Shown here: positions 8,849-17,472 of the stretch, piece by piece | How the letters are laid out: each line of letters starts with the position of its first letter | Position numbering within the stretch: the first letter of the stretch is position 1 | DNA from: Roseateles toxinivorans | GTDB taxonomy: Bacteria > Pseudomonadota > Gammaproteobacteria > Burkholderiales > Burkholderiaceae_C | Direction: 5' to 3' | Assembly (NCBI RefSeq): GCF_004362525.1 | Contig: NZ_SNXS01000003.1 | Location: 778,008 to 842,007, forward strand | Length of the DNA: 64,000 bases | The notes under the pieces: generated by a model | The model's input: the letters and a program-made list of their open reading frames with translations, nothing else | Databases searched by the model: none | What the model was told of the DNA's origin: nothing | Position numbers and translations under genes: made by a program

Positions 8849-8860
8849 TGCAAACCCTGT

Positions 8861-8878
8861 TGTCAACTAAACTAGACA
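8861..8878. promoter_or_regulatory. TGT-N12-ACA palindrome, putative PpsR/CrtJ operator
   Basis: TGT at 8861-8863 and ACA at 8876-8878 with exactly 12 bases between, the binding pattern of PpsR/CrtJ. It lies in the short gap between divergent bchO and crtI. The extended half TGTCAAC recurs inverted as GTTGACA at 8897-8903, overlapping the crtI start. A PpsR homologue is encoded at 27873-29291. Confidence 0.7.
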
Positions 8879-8894
8879 TGCATATTATCAACCC

Positions 8895-10478
8895 ATGTTG
8901 ACAGCAACGGCAGACCTTGCGCCCACCAGCCCTCATGCGCTGGTCATAGGCAGCGGTTTCGGCGGCCTGGCCGCTGCGGTGCGCCTCGGCGCCCGAGGCT
9001 ACCGCGTCACCGTACTTGAGAAGCTCGACGCGCCCGGCGGCCGGGCCTATGTGCACCGGCAGGACGGCTTCACCTTCGACGCCGGCCCGACCGTCATCAC
9101 TGCGCCGTTCCTGTTCGAGGAGCTGTGGGCCCTGTGCGGCCGGCGCCTGGCCGATGATGTGGACCTGCGCCCGGTGGCGCCGTTCTACCGCGTGCGCTTC
9201 GACGACGGCACGGTGTTCGACTACAGCGGCGATGCCGCCGCGATGCGTGCCGAGGTGGCCAAGCTGGCGCCCGATGATGTGGCCGGCTACGAGCGTTTTC
9301 TGGCTGCCAGCGAGGCGATCTACAAGGTCGGCTTCGAGCAGCTGGGCCATGTGTCGTTCGAACGCTGGACCGATATGGCCCGCGTGCTGCCCGACCTGCT
9401 GAAGCTGGAGGGCTACCGCACCGTCTACGGCCTCGCCTGCAAGCATGTGCGCGATGAAAAACTGCGCGTGGTGCTGACCTTTCAATCGCTGCTGGTCGGC
9501 GGCAACCCGTTCAGCACCACCTCGGTCTACTGCCTGATCGCCTTCCTGGAGCGGCGCTTCGGCGTGCACTTCGCGATGGGCGGCACCGGCAGCCTGGTGC
9601 GTGGCCTGGTCGGGCTGATCGAGGGGCAGGGCGGGCGGGTGCTGTGCGGCCGGGGCGTTGAGGAGATCCTGGTCGAGGACGGTGCGGCCTGTGGCGTGCG
9701 CCTGGCCACCGGCGAACGGCTGGCGGCCGATGTGGTGGTCTCCAACGCCGACTCGGCCTGGACCTACAAGCACCTGCTGCCGGCCCGCTACCGCCGCCGC
9801 TGGACCGACAAGCGCATTGCCAAGGCGCGCTATTCGATGAGCCTGTTCGTCTGGTACTTCGGCACCCGCCGCCAGTACCCCGATGTGGCCCATCACACGA
9901 TTGCGCTGGGCCCGCGCTATCGGGGCCTGCTGGACGACATCTTCACGCACAAGCATCTGGCCGACGACTTCAGCCTCTACCTGCACCGGCCGACCGCCAC
10001 CGATCCGAGTCTGGCGCCTGCCGGCTGCGACACCTTCTACGTGCTCGCGCCGGTGCCGCATCTGGACGCTGGCGTGGACTGGCGCGAGCGGGCCGAGCCC
10101 TATCGCGCGGCGCTGGCCAGGCGGCTGTCCGAGACCCTGCTGCCGGGGCTGGAGCAGGAGATCGTCAGCTCGCTGCTGCTCACGCCGCAGGACTTCCAGG
10201 ACCGGCTCAGCTCCTACAAGGGCGCGGCCTTTGCGCTGGAGCCGGTGCTGACGCAAAGCGCCTGGTTCCGGCCCCACAACCGCAGCGAGGAGGTCGAGCG
10301 GCTCTACCTCGTTGGCGCCGGCACCCACCCCGGCGCCGGCCTGCCCGGCGTGCTGTCGTCCGCCCGCGTGCTCGATGCGATCGTGCCGCACGGGCGCGAA
10401 CTGCCCCGCCGCGCTCATCCGGCCCCTGATGAAGAAGGACCCCACCATGTCAGACCCACGCCCGGCCTCATTGCCTGA
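8895..10478 (+). CDS. crtI: phytoene desaturase
   Basis: 527 residues. The N-terminal FAD-binding motif is VIGSGFGGLAAAVRLG, followed by a segment ending in APGGRAYVHRQDGF. The C-terminus has the flavin-binding signature GAGTHPGAGLPGVL, shared by CrtI-type desaturases. It converts phytoene to neurosporene and/or lycopene at the membrane; the number of steps cannot be read from sequence. Its start lies 46 bp from the bchO start, and its last 32 bases overlap crtB, indicating co-transcription. The operator at 8861-8878 suggests PpsR control. Confidence 0.96.
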   Translation: MLTATADLAPTSPHALVIGSGFGGLAAAVRLGARGYRVTVLEKLDAPGGRAYVHRQDGFTFDAGPTVITAPFLFEELWALCGRRLADDVDLRPVAPFYRVRFDDGTVFDYSGDAAAMRAEVAKLAPDDVAGYERFLAASEAIYKVGFEQLGHVSFERWTDMARVLPDLLKLEGYRTVYGLACKHVRDEKLRVVLTFQSLLVGGNPFSTTSVYCLIAFLERRFGVHFAMGGTGSLVRGLVGLIEGQGGRVLCGRGVEEILVEDGAACGVRLATGERLAADVVVSNADSAWTYKHLLPARYRRRWTDKRIAKARYSMSLFVWYFGTRRQYPDVAHHTIALGPRYRGLLDDIFTHKHLADDFSLYLHRPTATDPSLAPAGCDTFYVLAPVPHLDAGVDWRERAEPYRAALARRLSETLLPGLEQEIVSSLLLTPQDFQDRLSSYKGAAFALEPVLTQSAWFRPHNRSEEVERLYLVGAGTHPGAGLPGVLSSARVLDAIVPHGRELPRRAHPAPDEEGPHHVRPTPGLIA

Positions 10479-11499
10479 ACCGGCCTGCCCGCCGCTGCTG
10501 GCCGCCGATCTGGCCCAGTGCCGCGCCAGTCTGGCGGCCAATTCCAAGACCTTCCACGCCGCCTCGTTGCTGCTGCCGCCCGGCGTGCGCGCCCCGGCCA
10601 CCGTGCTCTACGGCTTTTGCCGGCTGGCCGACGACGCGGTCGATGTCGAGGGCGGCCGGCTGGAAGCGATTGCGCGGCTGCGCGAGCGCCTGGAGCGCGT
10701 CTATGCCGGCCGGCCGCAGCCGCAGGCCGCCGACCGCGCGCTGGCGGCCGTGGTGGCGCGCTACGCGATTCCGCGGGCGCTGCCCGAGCTGCTGGTCGAG
10801 GGCCTGGCCTGGGATGTCGAGGGCCGCGACTACGAGACGCTGGCGGACCTGCAGGACTACGCCGCCCGCGTGGCCGGCACGGTGGGCGCGATGATGTGCC
10901 TGCTGATGGGCGTGCGCGACAGCGACGCGCTGGCCCGGGCCTGCGATCTGGGCGTGGCGATGCAGCTGTCCAATATCGCCCGCGATGTGGGCGAGGACGC
11001 GTGCATGGGCCGGCTCTATCTGCCCCGGCAGTGGCTGCGCGAAGCCGGCATCAATCCTGCCGCCTGGCTGGCCGCACCGCGCCATGACGCCGCATTGGCG
11101 AGCGTGATGCGGCTGCTGCTGGCCGCCGCCGATGACCTGTACGCAAGGGCCGGTGCCGGCGTGGCACGGCTGCCGCTGGCCTGCCGGCCCGGCATCAATG
11201 CCGCGCGGCTGCTGTATGCCGAGATCGGCCATCAGGTGGCCCGGGCGGGCGGGGATTCGGTCACTCGCCGCGCCGTCGTGCCCGGCCGGCGCAAGAGCTA
11301 TCTGCTGCTGCAGGCCGGTCTGAGCCTGTGGCCGGACCCTGCGCGGCTGCAGGAGCCGCCGCTGGCGGCCAATCTGCCGCTGCTGGCGGCGGTCGCGGCC
11401 ACGCCGGCACCGGCTGGCGCGACTCGGCGGATCGATTTCGTCATCGACCTGTTCGATCGGCTGGAGCGCCAGGATCGCTGGGGCGGGAGCGCAGCATGA
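10447..11499 (+). CDS. crtB: phytoene synthase
   Basis: 350 residues starting at the ATG before SDPRPASLPEP, inside the crtI 3' end. It condenses two geranylgeranyl diphosphates to phytoene. The two Asp-rich motifs are DDAVD (about 62-66) and NIARDVGED (about 175-183), with the family signature GRLYLPRQWL after the second. The stop overlaps the hemA start (ATGA), so crtI-crtB-hemA form one translational chain. Confidence 0.96.
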   Translation: MSDPRPASLPEPACPPLLAADLAQCRASLAANSKTFHAASLLLPPGVRAPATVLYGFCRLADDAVDVEGGRLEAIARLRERLERVYAGRPQPQAADRALAAVVARYAIPRALPELLVEGLAWDVEGRDYETLADLQDYAARVAGTVGAMMCLLMGVRDSDALARACDLGVAMQLSNIARDVGEDACMGRLYLPRQWLREAGINPAAWLAAPRHDAALASVMRLLLAAADDLYARAGAGVARLPLACRPGINAARLLYAEIGHQVARAGGDSVTRRAVVPGRRKSYLLLQAGLSLWPDPARLQEPPLAANLPLLAAVAATPAPAGATRRIDFVIDLFDRLERQDRWGGSAA

Positions 11500-12794
11500 G
11501 TGTTTTGGCATTGGGCCTGAACCACGGCAGCGCGCCGCTCGATCTGCGCGGCCGCTTCGCCATTCCGCTGGAGGCCCTGGGCCGCAGCGTGCAGGGCCTG
11601 CGCAACCATCTGGCGCGCGCGGCACCGGAGGTGGCGATCCTGTCCACCTGCAACCGCACCGAGCTGTACGTGGGCCTGCCGCCCAGCGCCTGCCCGCGGC
11701 ATGCGATCGAGCTGGTCGAGCCCAGCATCGAGTGGCTGGCGCGGCAGGGCGGCACCAGTGCCGACAGCCTGCGCGGCCACAGCTACTTTCTGCACGGAGC
11801 CGAGGCGGCCCGGCATGCCTTTCGCGTCGCCTCGGGCCTGGACTCGATGGTGCTGGGCGAGCCGCAGATCCTCGGCCAGATGAAGCAGGCGGTGCGCGAG
11901 GCCGAGGGGGCCGGTGCGCTGGGCACCACCTTGCATCAGTTGTTCCAGCGCAGCTTTGCCGTTGCCAAGGAGGTGCGCAGCAGCACCGAGATCGGCGCCC
12001 ACGCGGTCAGCATGGCCGCAGCGGCGGTGCGCCTGGCCACCCAGCTGTTCGGCGAGCTGTCGCAGACGCGGGTGCTGTTCGTCGGCGCGGGCGAGATGAT
12101 TGAACTGGTGGCCACGCACTTTGCCGCTCACGAGCCGATGTCGCTGACCATCGCCAACCGCGGCCGGGAGCGGGGTCAGGTCTTGTGCGAGCGCCTGGGC
12201 GCGCAGCCGCTGGCCCTGGCCGAGCTGGGCACGCGGCTGCAGGACTTCGATGTGGTCGTCAGCTGCACCGCCAGCAGCCTGCCGCTGATTGGCCTGGGTG
12301 CGGTCGAGCGCGCCTTGAAGGCCCGCCGCCGCCGCCCGATGCTGATGCTGGATCTGGCCGTGCCGCGCGACATCGAGCCCGAGGTGGGCGAGCTGGACGA
12401 CATCTATCTCTACACCGTCGATGACCTGGCGCTGCAGGTGCAAGTCAATGGCGAGCGCCGCCAGGCCGCCGTGCTGCAGGCCGAGCAGATCGTCGCCGCC
12501 GGTGTGCACGGCTTCTCCCACTGGCTGGAACAACGGGCCAGCGTGCCGCTGATACAAGCATTGCAGCGCCGCACCGATGACTGGCGCGAGGCCGAACTCG
12601 CCAAGGCCCGCCGCGCGCTGGCCCGCGGCCAGGATGTCGATGCGGTGATGGAGGCGCTGTCCAATGCGCTGACCCGCAAGCTGCTGCACGGCGCCTTGGC
12701 CGAGCTGCACAGCAGTGCCGGCGAGGCGCACCAGCACTGGATGGACTCGGTGCAGCGCATGTTCCTGCGGCCCGACTCGCATCGCCGGCATTGA
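11496..12794 (+). CDS. hemA: glutamyl-tRNA reductase, photosynthesis-linked copy
   Basis: 432 residues. It reduces Glu-tRNA to glutamate-1-semialdehyde, the first step of the C5 route to 5-aminolevulinate. The catalytic cysteine is in LSTCNRTELY (C52). An NADPH-binding VLFVGAGEMIELV follows at about 190, then LMLDLAVPRDIEPEV. The usual NH-T-AP N-terminal motif is changed to NHGSAPLDLR, so this may be a copy specialised for pigment synthesis. Whether a second hemA exists cannot be told from this window. ATGA overlap with crtB puts ALA supply under the same transcript as carotenoid synthesis. Confidence 0.95.
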   Translation: MSVLALGLNHGSAPLDLRGRFAIPLEALGRSVQGLRNHLARAAPEVAILSTCNRTELYVGLPPSACPRHAIELVEPSIEWLARQGGTSADSLRGHSYFLHGAEAARHAFRVASGLDSMVLGEPQILGQMKQAVREAEGAGALGTTLHQLFQRSFAVAKEVRSSTEIGAHAVSMAAAAVRLATQLFGELSQTRVLFVGAGEMIELVATHFAAHEPMSLTIANRGRERGQVLCERLGAQPLALAELGTRLQDFDVVVSCTASSLPLIGLGAVERALKARRRRPMLMLDLAVPRDIEPEVGELDDIYLYTVDDLALQVQVNGERRQAAVLQAEQIVAAGVHGFSHWLEQRASVPLIQALQRRTDDWREAELAKARRALARGQDVDAVMEALSNALTRKLLHGALAELHSSAGEAHQHWMDSVQRMFLRPDSHRRH

Positions 12795-12937
12795 TGTCTG
12801 ACCGCAACCTCTACGGCCTGATCGAGTTGCTGCTGGTCTTTGGCGTGATCATGGTCTGGGCGATCTGGCAGTGGCTGGAGTGGCGGCGCTGGCGCAGCAA
12901 ACGCAGCAAGTGCGACCAGGACGACCGTGAGCGCTGA
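12794..12937 (+). CDS. 47-residue single-pass membrane protein
   Basis: A short frame whose ATG overlaps the hemA stop (TGATG). It begins MSDRNLYGLIELLLVFGV, spans one hydrophobic helix (about 8-27) and ends in a basic-then-acidic tail. Tight coupling and a clean membrane helix suggest a real small protein co-expressed with crtIB-hemA. The family is unknown to me. It ends two bases before the convergent bciA stop. Confidence 0.6.
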   Translation: MSDRNLYGLIELLLVFGVIMVWAIWQWLEWRRWRSKRSKCDQDDRER

Positions 12938-12938
12938 T

Positions 12939-13931
12939 TCAAAACACCGCATGGTCCCCGCGCTCCGGCGCTGCTGCTGAACCGGCAGCCAGCCCGGCGT
13001 AGAAGGCCGTCAAGGTCTGTGTGCCGGTGGACGGCGTGGCCGCGGCGTCGTAGCGGCCGGTCGCGGTATCGAGCACCAGCATCGACTCGGTCGCGTAGTA
13101 GCGACCGATGCGGGCCAGCTCGGCCTTGTCGGCCAGTGAAGGCACCAGCCGCCCCAGGGTGGCCAGCACCGCGATGATCAGATCGAGCAGGGCCACCGGC
13201 ACCTGGCGGAAACGCGGCTCGCGTCCAAGCACGGCAAACAGCAGCTCGCCCTGCTGGCGCGGCGTGATCGCCTCGCCGGGCCCGCCGATGGGCAGGATGC
13301 GGTTGCGGCGCTCGGGCAGGTGCAGGCAGTCGGCCAGATAGTCGCCCAGGTCGTCGTCGCTGATCGGCTTGCAGGCGGTCAGGCCGCCATCGCCGAACAG
13401 CATAAAGGGCTTGTTGCCGCGGGCCACCCGCTCGATCTGGCCCGACAGCGACTTGAAGAAGGCGGTGGGCCGCACTATGGAATAGTCCAGGCCGGACGCC
13501 ACCAACTTCTGTTCGAAGGCCTGCTTGGCCTGCTGGAAGGCCAGGCGGGGCTTTTGCACGCAGATCGCCGAGAGCAGCACCATCTGCGTGACGCCCGCCT
13601 CTCGGGCCGCGGCCAGCGCATGGACATGTGCGTCGTGGTCGATGGCCCAGGCATCGCGAGGCGCGCCGGTGCGCGAGGCCAGGCAGGAGACGAGGGCATC
13701 GAAGTGCTCGCCGCGAAAGCCGTCGCGCCGCAGCGCCTCGGCGTCGGTCACCGCACCGAAGCGCAGCGTGGCGCCGGCCAGCAGCCGCTCGATCTCGGCC
13801 TGCTTCAGCCGGCCGCCGACGCCGGCACGCGGGCGCACCCAGCACACGACCTCGTAGCCGCGCCGCAGCAGCGCGCGCAAGGTGGCCTGTCCGATGGTGC
13901 CGGTGGCACCGAGCATGAACACGCGTGCCAT
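12939..13931 (-). CDS. bciA: divinyl chlorophyllide a 8-vinyl reductase, BciA type
   Basis: 330 residues, NmrA/SDR-like. An N-terminal NADPH-binding motif VFMLGATGTIGQATLRALL is present, with SIVRPTAFFKSLSGQ in the middle, typical of BciA. The enzyme reduces the C8 vinyl group of divinyl (proto)chlorophyllide during bacteriochlorophyll a synthesis. The start at MARVFM overlaps the crtC stop (TGATG), placing bciA at the end of a crtD-crtC-bciA operon. The stop is tail to tail with the small protein after hemA. Confidence 0.92.
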   Translation of the reverse strand: MARVFMLGATGTIGQATLRALLRRGYEVVCWVRPRAGVGGRLKQAEIERLLAGATLRFGAVTDAEALRRDGFRGEHFDALVSCLASRTGAPRDAWAIDHDAHVHALAAAREAGVTQMVLLSAICVQKPRLAFQQAKQAFEQKLVASGLDYSIVRPTAFFKSLSGQIERVARGNKPFMLFGDGGLTACKPISDDDLGDYLADCLHLPERRNRILPIGGPGEAITPRQQGELLFAVLGREPRFRQVPVALLDLIIAVLATLGRLVPSLADKAELARIGRYYATESMLVLDTATGRYDAAATPSTGTQTLTAFYAGLAAGSAAAPERGDHAVF

Positions 13932-15184
13932 CAGCGAGCACCTGCCCGGCGGGGCATACGAAACGGCAGCATTGCCTGCACCAAGGGGCTGGCGAAGCGG
14001 CGCAGCGACAGGCTTTCGTGCACCGCCAGCCCGCCGTTCCCGTTGACCAGCAGCGAGCGGGCATAGAAGGGCCCGCTCTCCAGGGTGGCCGTGACGCGGG
14101 GGGTGGCATCGGCTGGGGCGCGGCTGCTTCGCTGGATGCCCCAGGCGGTGGAGGGCAGCGGGCATGGCGGATCGGGCGCTAACGCGCGGCATTGCCCGTC
14201 TTTCTGCAGTTGCAGATCCATGGCAGAGTGTTGCCCGTCGAGCGTGCACAGGTCGTACAGCACGCGACACCGGCCATCGGGCTGGCGCTCGCGCGACCAG
14301 TGCCAGTGGTCGAAGTCGCGCTCCAGCGGGCGGCTGCCCTGGTTGCAGTCCAGATAGGCCTCGCCCTCCCAGCGCAGGGCCGGGGCCTGGAAGCTCACCG
14401 ACACGCGGGCCAGGGGGCTGATCGCCTGCCAGATGTGGCGGCCGGCGCCATCCAGCTTGAAGGCCGGACCGGGCCGGGCACCGGGCTGCAGATGGATGTG
14501 GCCGCGCAGGCGCTGCGGCCAGGGCACCGTCCATTCGTCGACGTCGATGTGCAGGCCGTCCGCCGCCCATCGCAGCTGGCTGGGGCCTATCGCCAGCCGG
14601 GTCGCGCTGCGCTGCAACTGGCCGGCGCCGCGCTCGGTCATCGCCCACAGGCGTTGGTAGCTCGCGGCGCCCGGTGCGCGGCGGTACAGCGACAGGTTCA
14701 GCGCGCAGTGCTGCTCGGCCGGCACCTTGGCGCCGCCATGGCGGCGCCGCGCCATCGCATAGTAGGGGGAGAACACGCTGCCGACGAAGGCAATGGCGGT
14801 CAGCGCGTAGGCGCTGCCATCGGCCTGCGCATCGCTCAGCGCATCGACATACCACCAGGCATAGCCACCGGCTGCCAGCGGCGTGTCGAACGCAGTGCCG
14901 CGCAGATCTGCTCGGCCGCCAACTGGCCCGACAAGGCCGCCATCGGCAGGCCCGGCCCCGGGTGCACCGAGCCCCCAGCCAGATACAGGCCCGGCACCCG
15001 CGTCGTGCTGGCCGGGCGCTGGAAGCTCGCGCGCCAGCCCCGGCTCGCCTGGCCGTACAGCGCCCCGCCGGTGGCCGGGAAGCGCCGGGCGAAGTCCTGC
15101 GGCGAGGTTCGCTGTAGCGGGTGCACGCTGGGGCTGATCTTCAGCCCGGCTTGCGTCAGGCGGGCAAACATCTGCGCTTGGCAT
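13931..15184 (-). CDS. crtC: carotenoid 1,2-hydratase (hydroxyneurosporene synthase)
   Basis: The conserved CrtC core begins near 14896 (AGGYAWWYVDALSD, FVGSVFSPYYA) and runs about 320 residues to the stop. It includes AYLDCNQGSRPLERDFD and WHWSRE. CrtC adds water to the 1,2 double bond in spheroidene/spirilloxanthin synthesis. No ATG, GTG or TTG occurs in frame between 15184 and the core. The ATG at 15184 has an excellent AGAGGAG site 8 bases upstream, giving 417 residues but a 349-base overlap with crtD in another frame. The function is secure; the start is uncertain. Confidence 0.85.
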   Translation of the reverse strand: MPSADVCPPDASRAEDQPQRAPATANLAAGLRPALPGHRRGAVRPGEPGLARELPAPGQHDAGAGPVSGWGLGAPGAGPADGGLVGPVGGRADLRGTAFDTPLAAGGYAWWYVDALSDAQADGSAYALTAIAFVGSVFSPYYAMARRRHGGAKVPAEQHCALNLSLYRRAPGAASYQRLWAMTERGAGQLQRSATRLAIGPSQLRWAADGLHIDVDEWTVPWPQRLRGHIHLQPGARPGPAFKLDGAGRHIWQAISPLARVSVSFQAPALRWEGEAYLDCNQGSRPLERDFDHWHWSRERQPDGRCRVLYDLCTLDGQHSAMDLQLQKDGQCRALAPDPPCPLPSTAWGIQRSSRAPADATPRVTATLESGPFYARSLLVNGNGGLAVHESLSLRRFASPLVQAMLPFRMPRRAGAR

Positions 15185-16416
15185 AGCAACAGCTCCTCTT
15201 CGGTCAGCGGGCGGGCGTCGGCGGTGGCGGGGGCGTTGACCAGGCACATCAGCCGTTCGGCCTGGCCGCTGTGGCGTGGCATGGGGTCACCCGTGCGGTC
15301 CTGGGCGCAGACATAGACGCTGGGCGCGGCCGGCAGCCGGCCCGCAGCGATGTCGGCGAACTCCCGGCGGTAGCCCTCGTCGGCCGGGTCGCTGAAGAAC
15401 ACGTTGTGGTGCGACAGCGGGAAGCCGCCCACCTCGGCCTGCAGATGCCAGGTCACGGCGGACAGCGAGCGCCGTGCCGACGTCAGCGGCCGGCCCCCCA
15501 TTGCCTGTCGCAACGGCTGGCCCAGCAGGCCCTGCCGCAGGGCATCGACATCGCCGTTGAACAGTACCGCATCGGCCTGCAGCGGCGCGTCCTGGTCCAG
15601 CGCCACGCCACAGACGCGGCCCTGGCGCAGCAGGATCTCCCGCGCCTCCCGGCCATAGCTGATCTGTACCCCTTGCCGCTGGCACAGCGCCGCCAGCGAC
15701 TGGGCCAGCCGGTGCATGCCGCCCTCGATTTGCCACACCGCCTCGCGCTCCACATGGGCCACCAGCATCAAGGTGGCCGGGGCGTCGAATGGTGAAGAAC
15801 CGCAGTAGGTGGCATAGCGGCCGAACAGCTGGCGCAGCCGCGGATCAGGGAAATAGCGGCCCAGCTCCTGCCACAGGGTGCGAAACGGCGAGATGCGGGC
15901 CAGCTGCGGCAGCCGGCTCATGCCCACGCGCCAGGCCAGCGACCAGGGCGTGGGCCGCTGGCTGCGCAGAAAGGGCTGCTCAAGCGTGTCGTAGATCTCT
16001 TTCGCCCGCTCGCAGAAGGCGAGGTAGCGCTGGCCTTGAGCCGGGCCGGCGAAGTCGGCCATCGCGGTGACGCTGGCCTCCAAGTCCGCCAGCAGGTCCA
16101 GCCGCTCCTCGGGGCCCCAGGCATGGCGTGCGAGCACGGCGCAGGGCCGCAGGCTCAGCTGCTCGTCCAGCGATTGGCCCAGGCGCTCGAACAGCGCGTC
16201 GAACACCCAGCGCATCGTCAGCACCGTCGGCCCGGCGTCAAGCAGGCTCGGGCCAACGGCCAACTGGCTCAGCTTGCCGCCCGGCTGCTGACCGCGCTCG
16301 ATCACGCGCACGTCCAGGCCCTGCCGGGCCAGCAGGGCGGCGGCCGCCAGGCCCCCGACACCCGCGCCGATCACGACCACGCGCGGGCTTCTCAAACTTG
16401 TTGTGGACAGGCTCAT
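14836..16416 (-). CDS. crtD: methoxyneurosporene/hydroxyneurosporene dehydrogenase
   Basis: 526 residues of the CrtI-like flavoprotein family. The N-terminal FAD motif is VVIGAGVGGLAAAALLA, and the C-terminal signature is LAGGSVHPGPGLPMAAL followed by the CrtD-like end MPGGMSMR. It introduces the 3,4 double bond during spheroidene/spirilloxanthin synthesis. It is first in a minus-strand crtD-crtC-bciA operon and divergent from crtE across a tandem putative PpsR operator. Its 3' end overlaps crtC extensively. Confidence 0.94.
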   Translation of the reverse strand: MSLSTTSLRSPRVVVIGAGVGGLAAAALLARQGLDVRVIERGQQPGGKLSQLAVGPSLLDAGPTVLTMRWVFDALFERLGQSLDEQLSLRPCAVLARHAWGPEERLDLLADLEASVTAMADFAGPAQGQRYLAFCERAKEIYDTLEQPFLRSQRPTPWSLAWRVGMSRLPQLARISPFRTLWQELGRYFPDPRLRQLFGRYATYCGSSPFDAPATLMLVAHVEREAVWQIEGGMHRLAQSLAALCQRQGVQISYGREAREILLRQGRVCGVALDQDAPLQADAVLFNGDVDALRQGLLGQPLRQAMGGRPLTSARRSLSAVTWHLQAEVGGFPLSHHNVFFSDPADEGYRREFADIAAGRLPAAPSVYVCAQDRTGDPMPRHSGQAERLMCLVNAPATADARPLTEEELLLCQAQMFARLTQAGLKISPSVHPLQRTSPQDFARRFPATGGALYGQASRGWRASFQRPASTTRVPGLYLAGGSVHPGPGLPMAALSGQLAAEQICAALRSTRRWQPVAMPGGMSMR

Positions 16417-16434
16417 TGACGCACCGCGATCAAG

Positions 16435-16478
16435 TGTCTATGCTGAAGTACATAGCTAAATGTAAATCAAGAGTGACA
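16435..16478. promoter_or_regulatory. tandem TGT-N12-ACA operators between crtD and crtE
   Basis: Two perfect TGT-N12-ACA palindromes, at 16435-16452 and 16461-16478, are separated by 8 bases. This is the classical arrangement for cooperative PpsR/CrtJ binding. They lie in the only AT-richer gap between divergent crtD and crtE, so one repressor complex could control both directions. Confidence 0.85.
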
Positions 16479-16544
16479 CCGGCGTCGCGGGCTTTTCTGC
16501 CGACAGCGATTAAAAGCCGGACCGCTCGCCCAGCAAAGGCCCCT

Positions 16545-17438
16545 ATGCCGACCCAGCACCGTATCGAGCGCGCCCTTCAACTCGGCCTGCAGGCCAGCCG
16601 GCAGACGGGTCATCCGCCCCGGCTGGCGGCGGCGATGCAGCATGCGGTATTCCCGGGCGGTGCGCGGATCCGGCCCAAGCTGGTGCTGGCCGTGGCCCTG
16701 GCCTGCGGGGAGGACGACACCGAGCTGACCGATGCGGTGGCGGCGGCGATCGAGCTCTTGCATTGCGCCTCGCTGGTGCATGACGACCTGCCCTGTTTCG
16801 ACGATGCCGCCACGCGACGCGGCCTGCCTTCGGTGCAGCGCGCCTTCGGCGAGCGGCTGGCGGTGCTGGCCGGCGATGCGCTGATCGTCGCCGCCTTCCA
16901 GTGCCTGGCGCTGGGCACGCGCCGGCATCTGTCGCGGCTGCCGGGCCTGATGCAGACCGTCTGCCAGGGCGTGGGCATGCCGATGGGCATCGTCGCCGGG
17001 CAGGCCTGGGAGTGCGAGCCCCAGGTCGCGCTGCGCGACTACCAGCAGGCCAAGACCGGTGCGCTGTTTGCCGCCGCGACGATGGCCGGCGCCCAGGCCG
17101 CCGGCGCCGAGGGCCTGGATTGGCGCGCCCTGGGCGAGCAGATGGGTCAGGCCTACCAGGTGGCCGACGACATCCGCGACGTCGCCTTCGATGCCGCGCT
17201 GCTCGGCAAGCCGGTCGGGCAGGACCTGGCACTGGGCCGCCCCAGCATGGCGCGGGAGCTGGGTCTGGAGGGCGCGCTGGCCGAGTTCCACCGCCTGATC
17301 GAGCTGACGCTGGCGATCGTGCCGGTCTGCCCGGGGGCGGCGCGCTTTCGCCAGCTGATACGGCTGGAGGCCGACCGGCTGGTGCCGCAGAAGCTGATGG
17401 CCGAACGCCTGGCCGAGCGCCTGGCGGCAGCGGCCTGA
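16545..17438 (+). CDS. crtE: geranylgeranyl diphosphate synthase
   Basis: 297 residues. A trans-prenyltransferase: the first Asp-rich motif is DDLPCFDD (about 80-87) within HCASLVHDDLP, and the second is VADDIRD (about 204-210). It makes GGPP for carotenoids and the bacteriochlorophyll tail. The start is the ATG before PTQHRIERAL; the upstream in-frame extension crosses the operators and is not coding. crtF follows 34 bases later. Confidence 0.95.
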   Translation: MPTQHRIERALQLGLQASRQTGHPPRLAAAMQHAVFPGGARIRPKLVLAVALACGEDDTELTDAVAAAIELLHCASLVHDDLPCFDDAATRRGLPSVQRAFGERLAVLAGDALIVAAFQCLALGTRRHLSRLPGLMQTVCQGVGMPMGIVAGQAWECEPQVALRDYQQAKTGALFAAATMAGAQAAGAEGLDWRALGEQMGQAYQVADDIRDVAFDAALLGKPVGQDLALGRPSMARELGLEGALAEFHRLIELTLAIVPVCPGAARFRQLIRLEADRLVPQKLMAERLAERLAAAA

Positions 17439-17472
17439 GCCAGGCAGACGACAGCAAGAAAGCAGGCAGACC

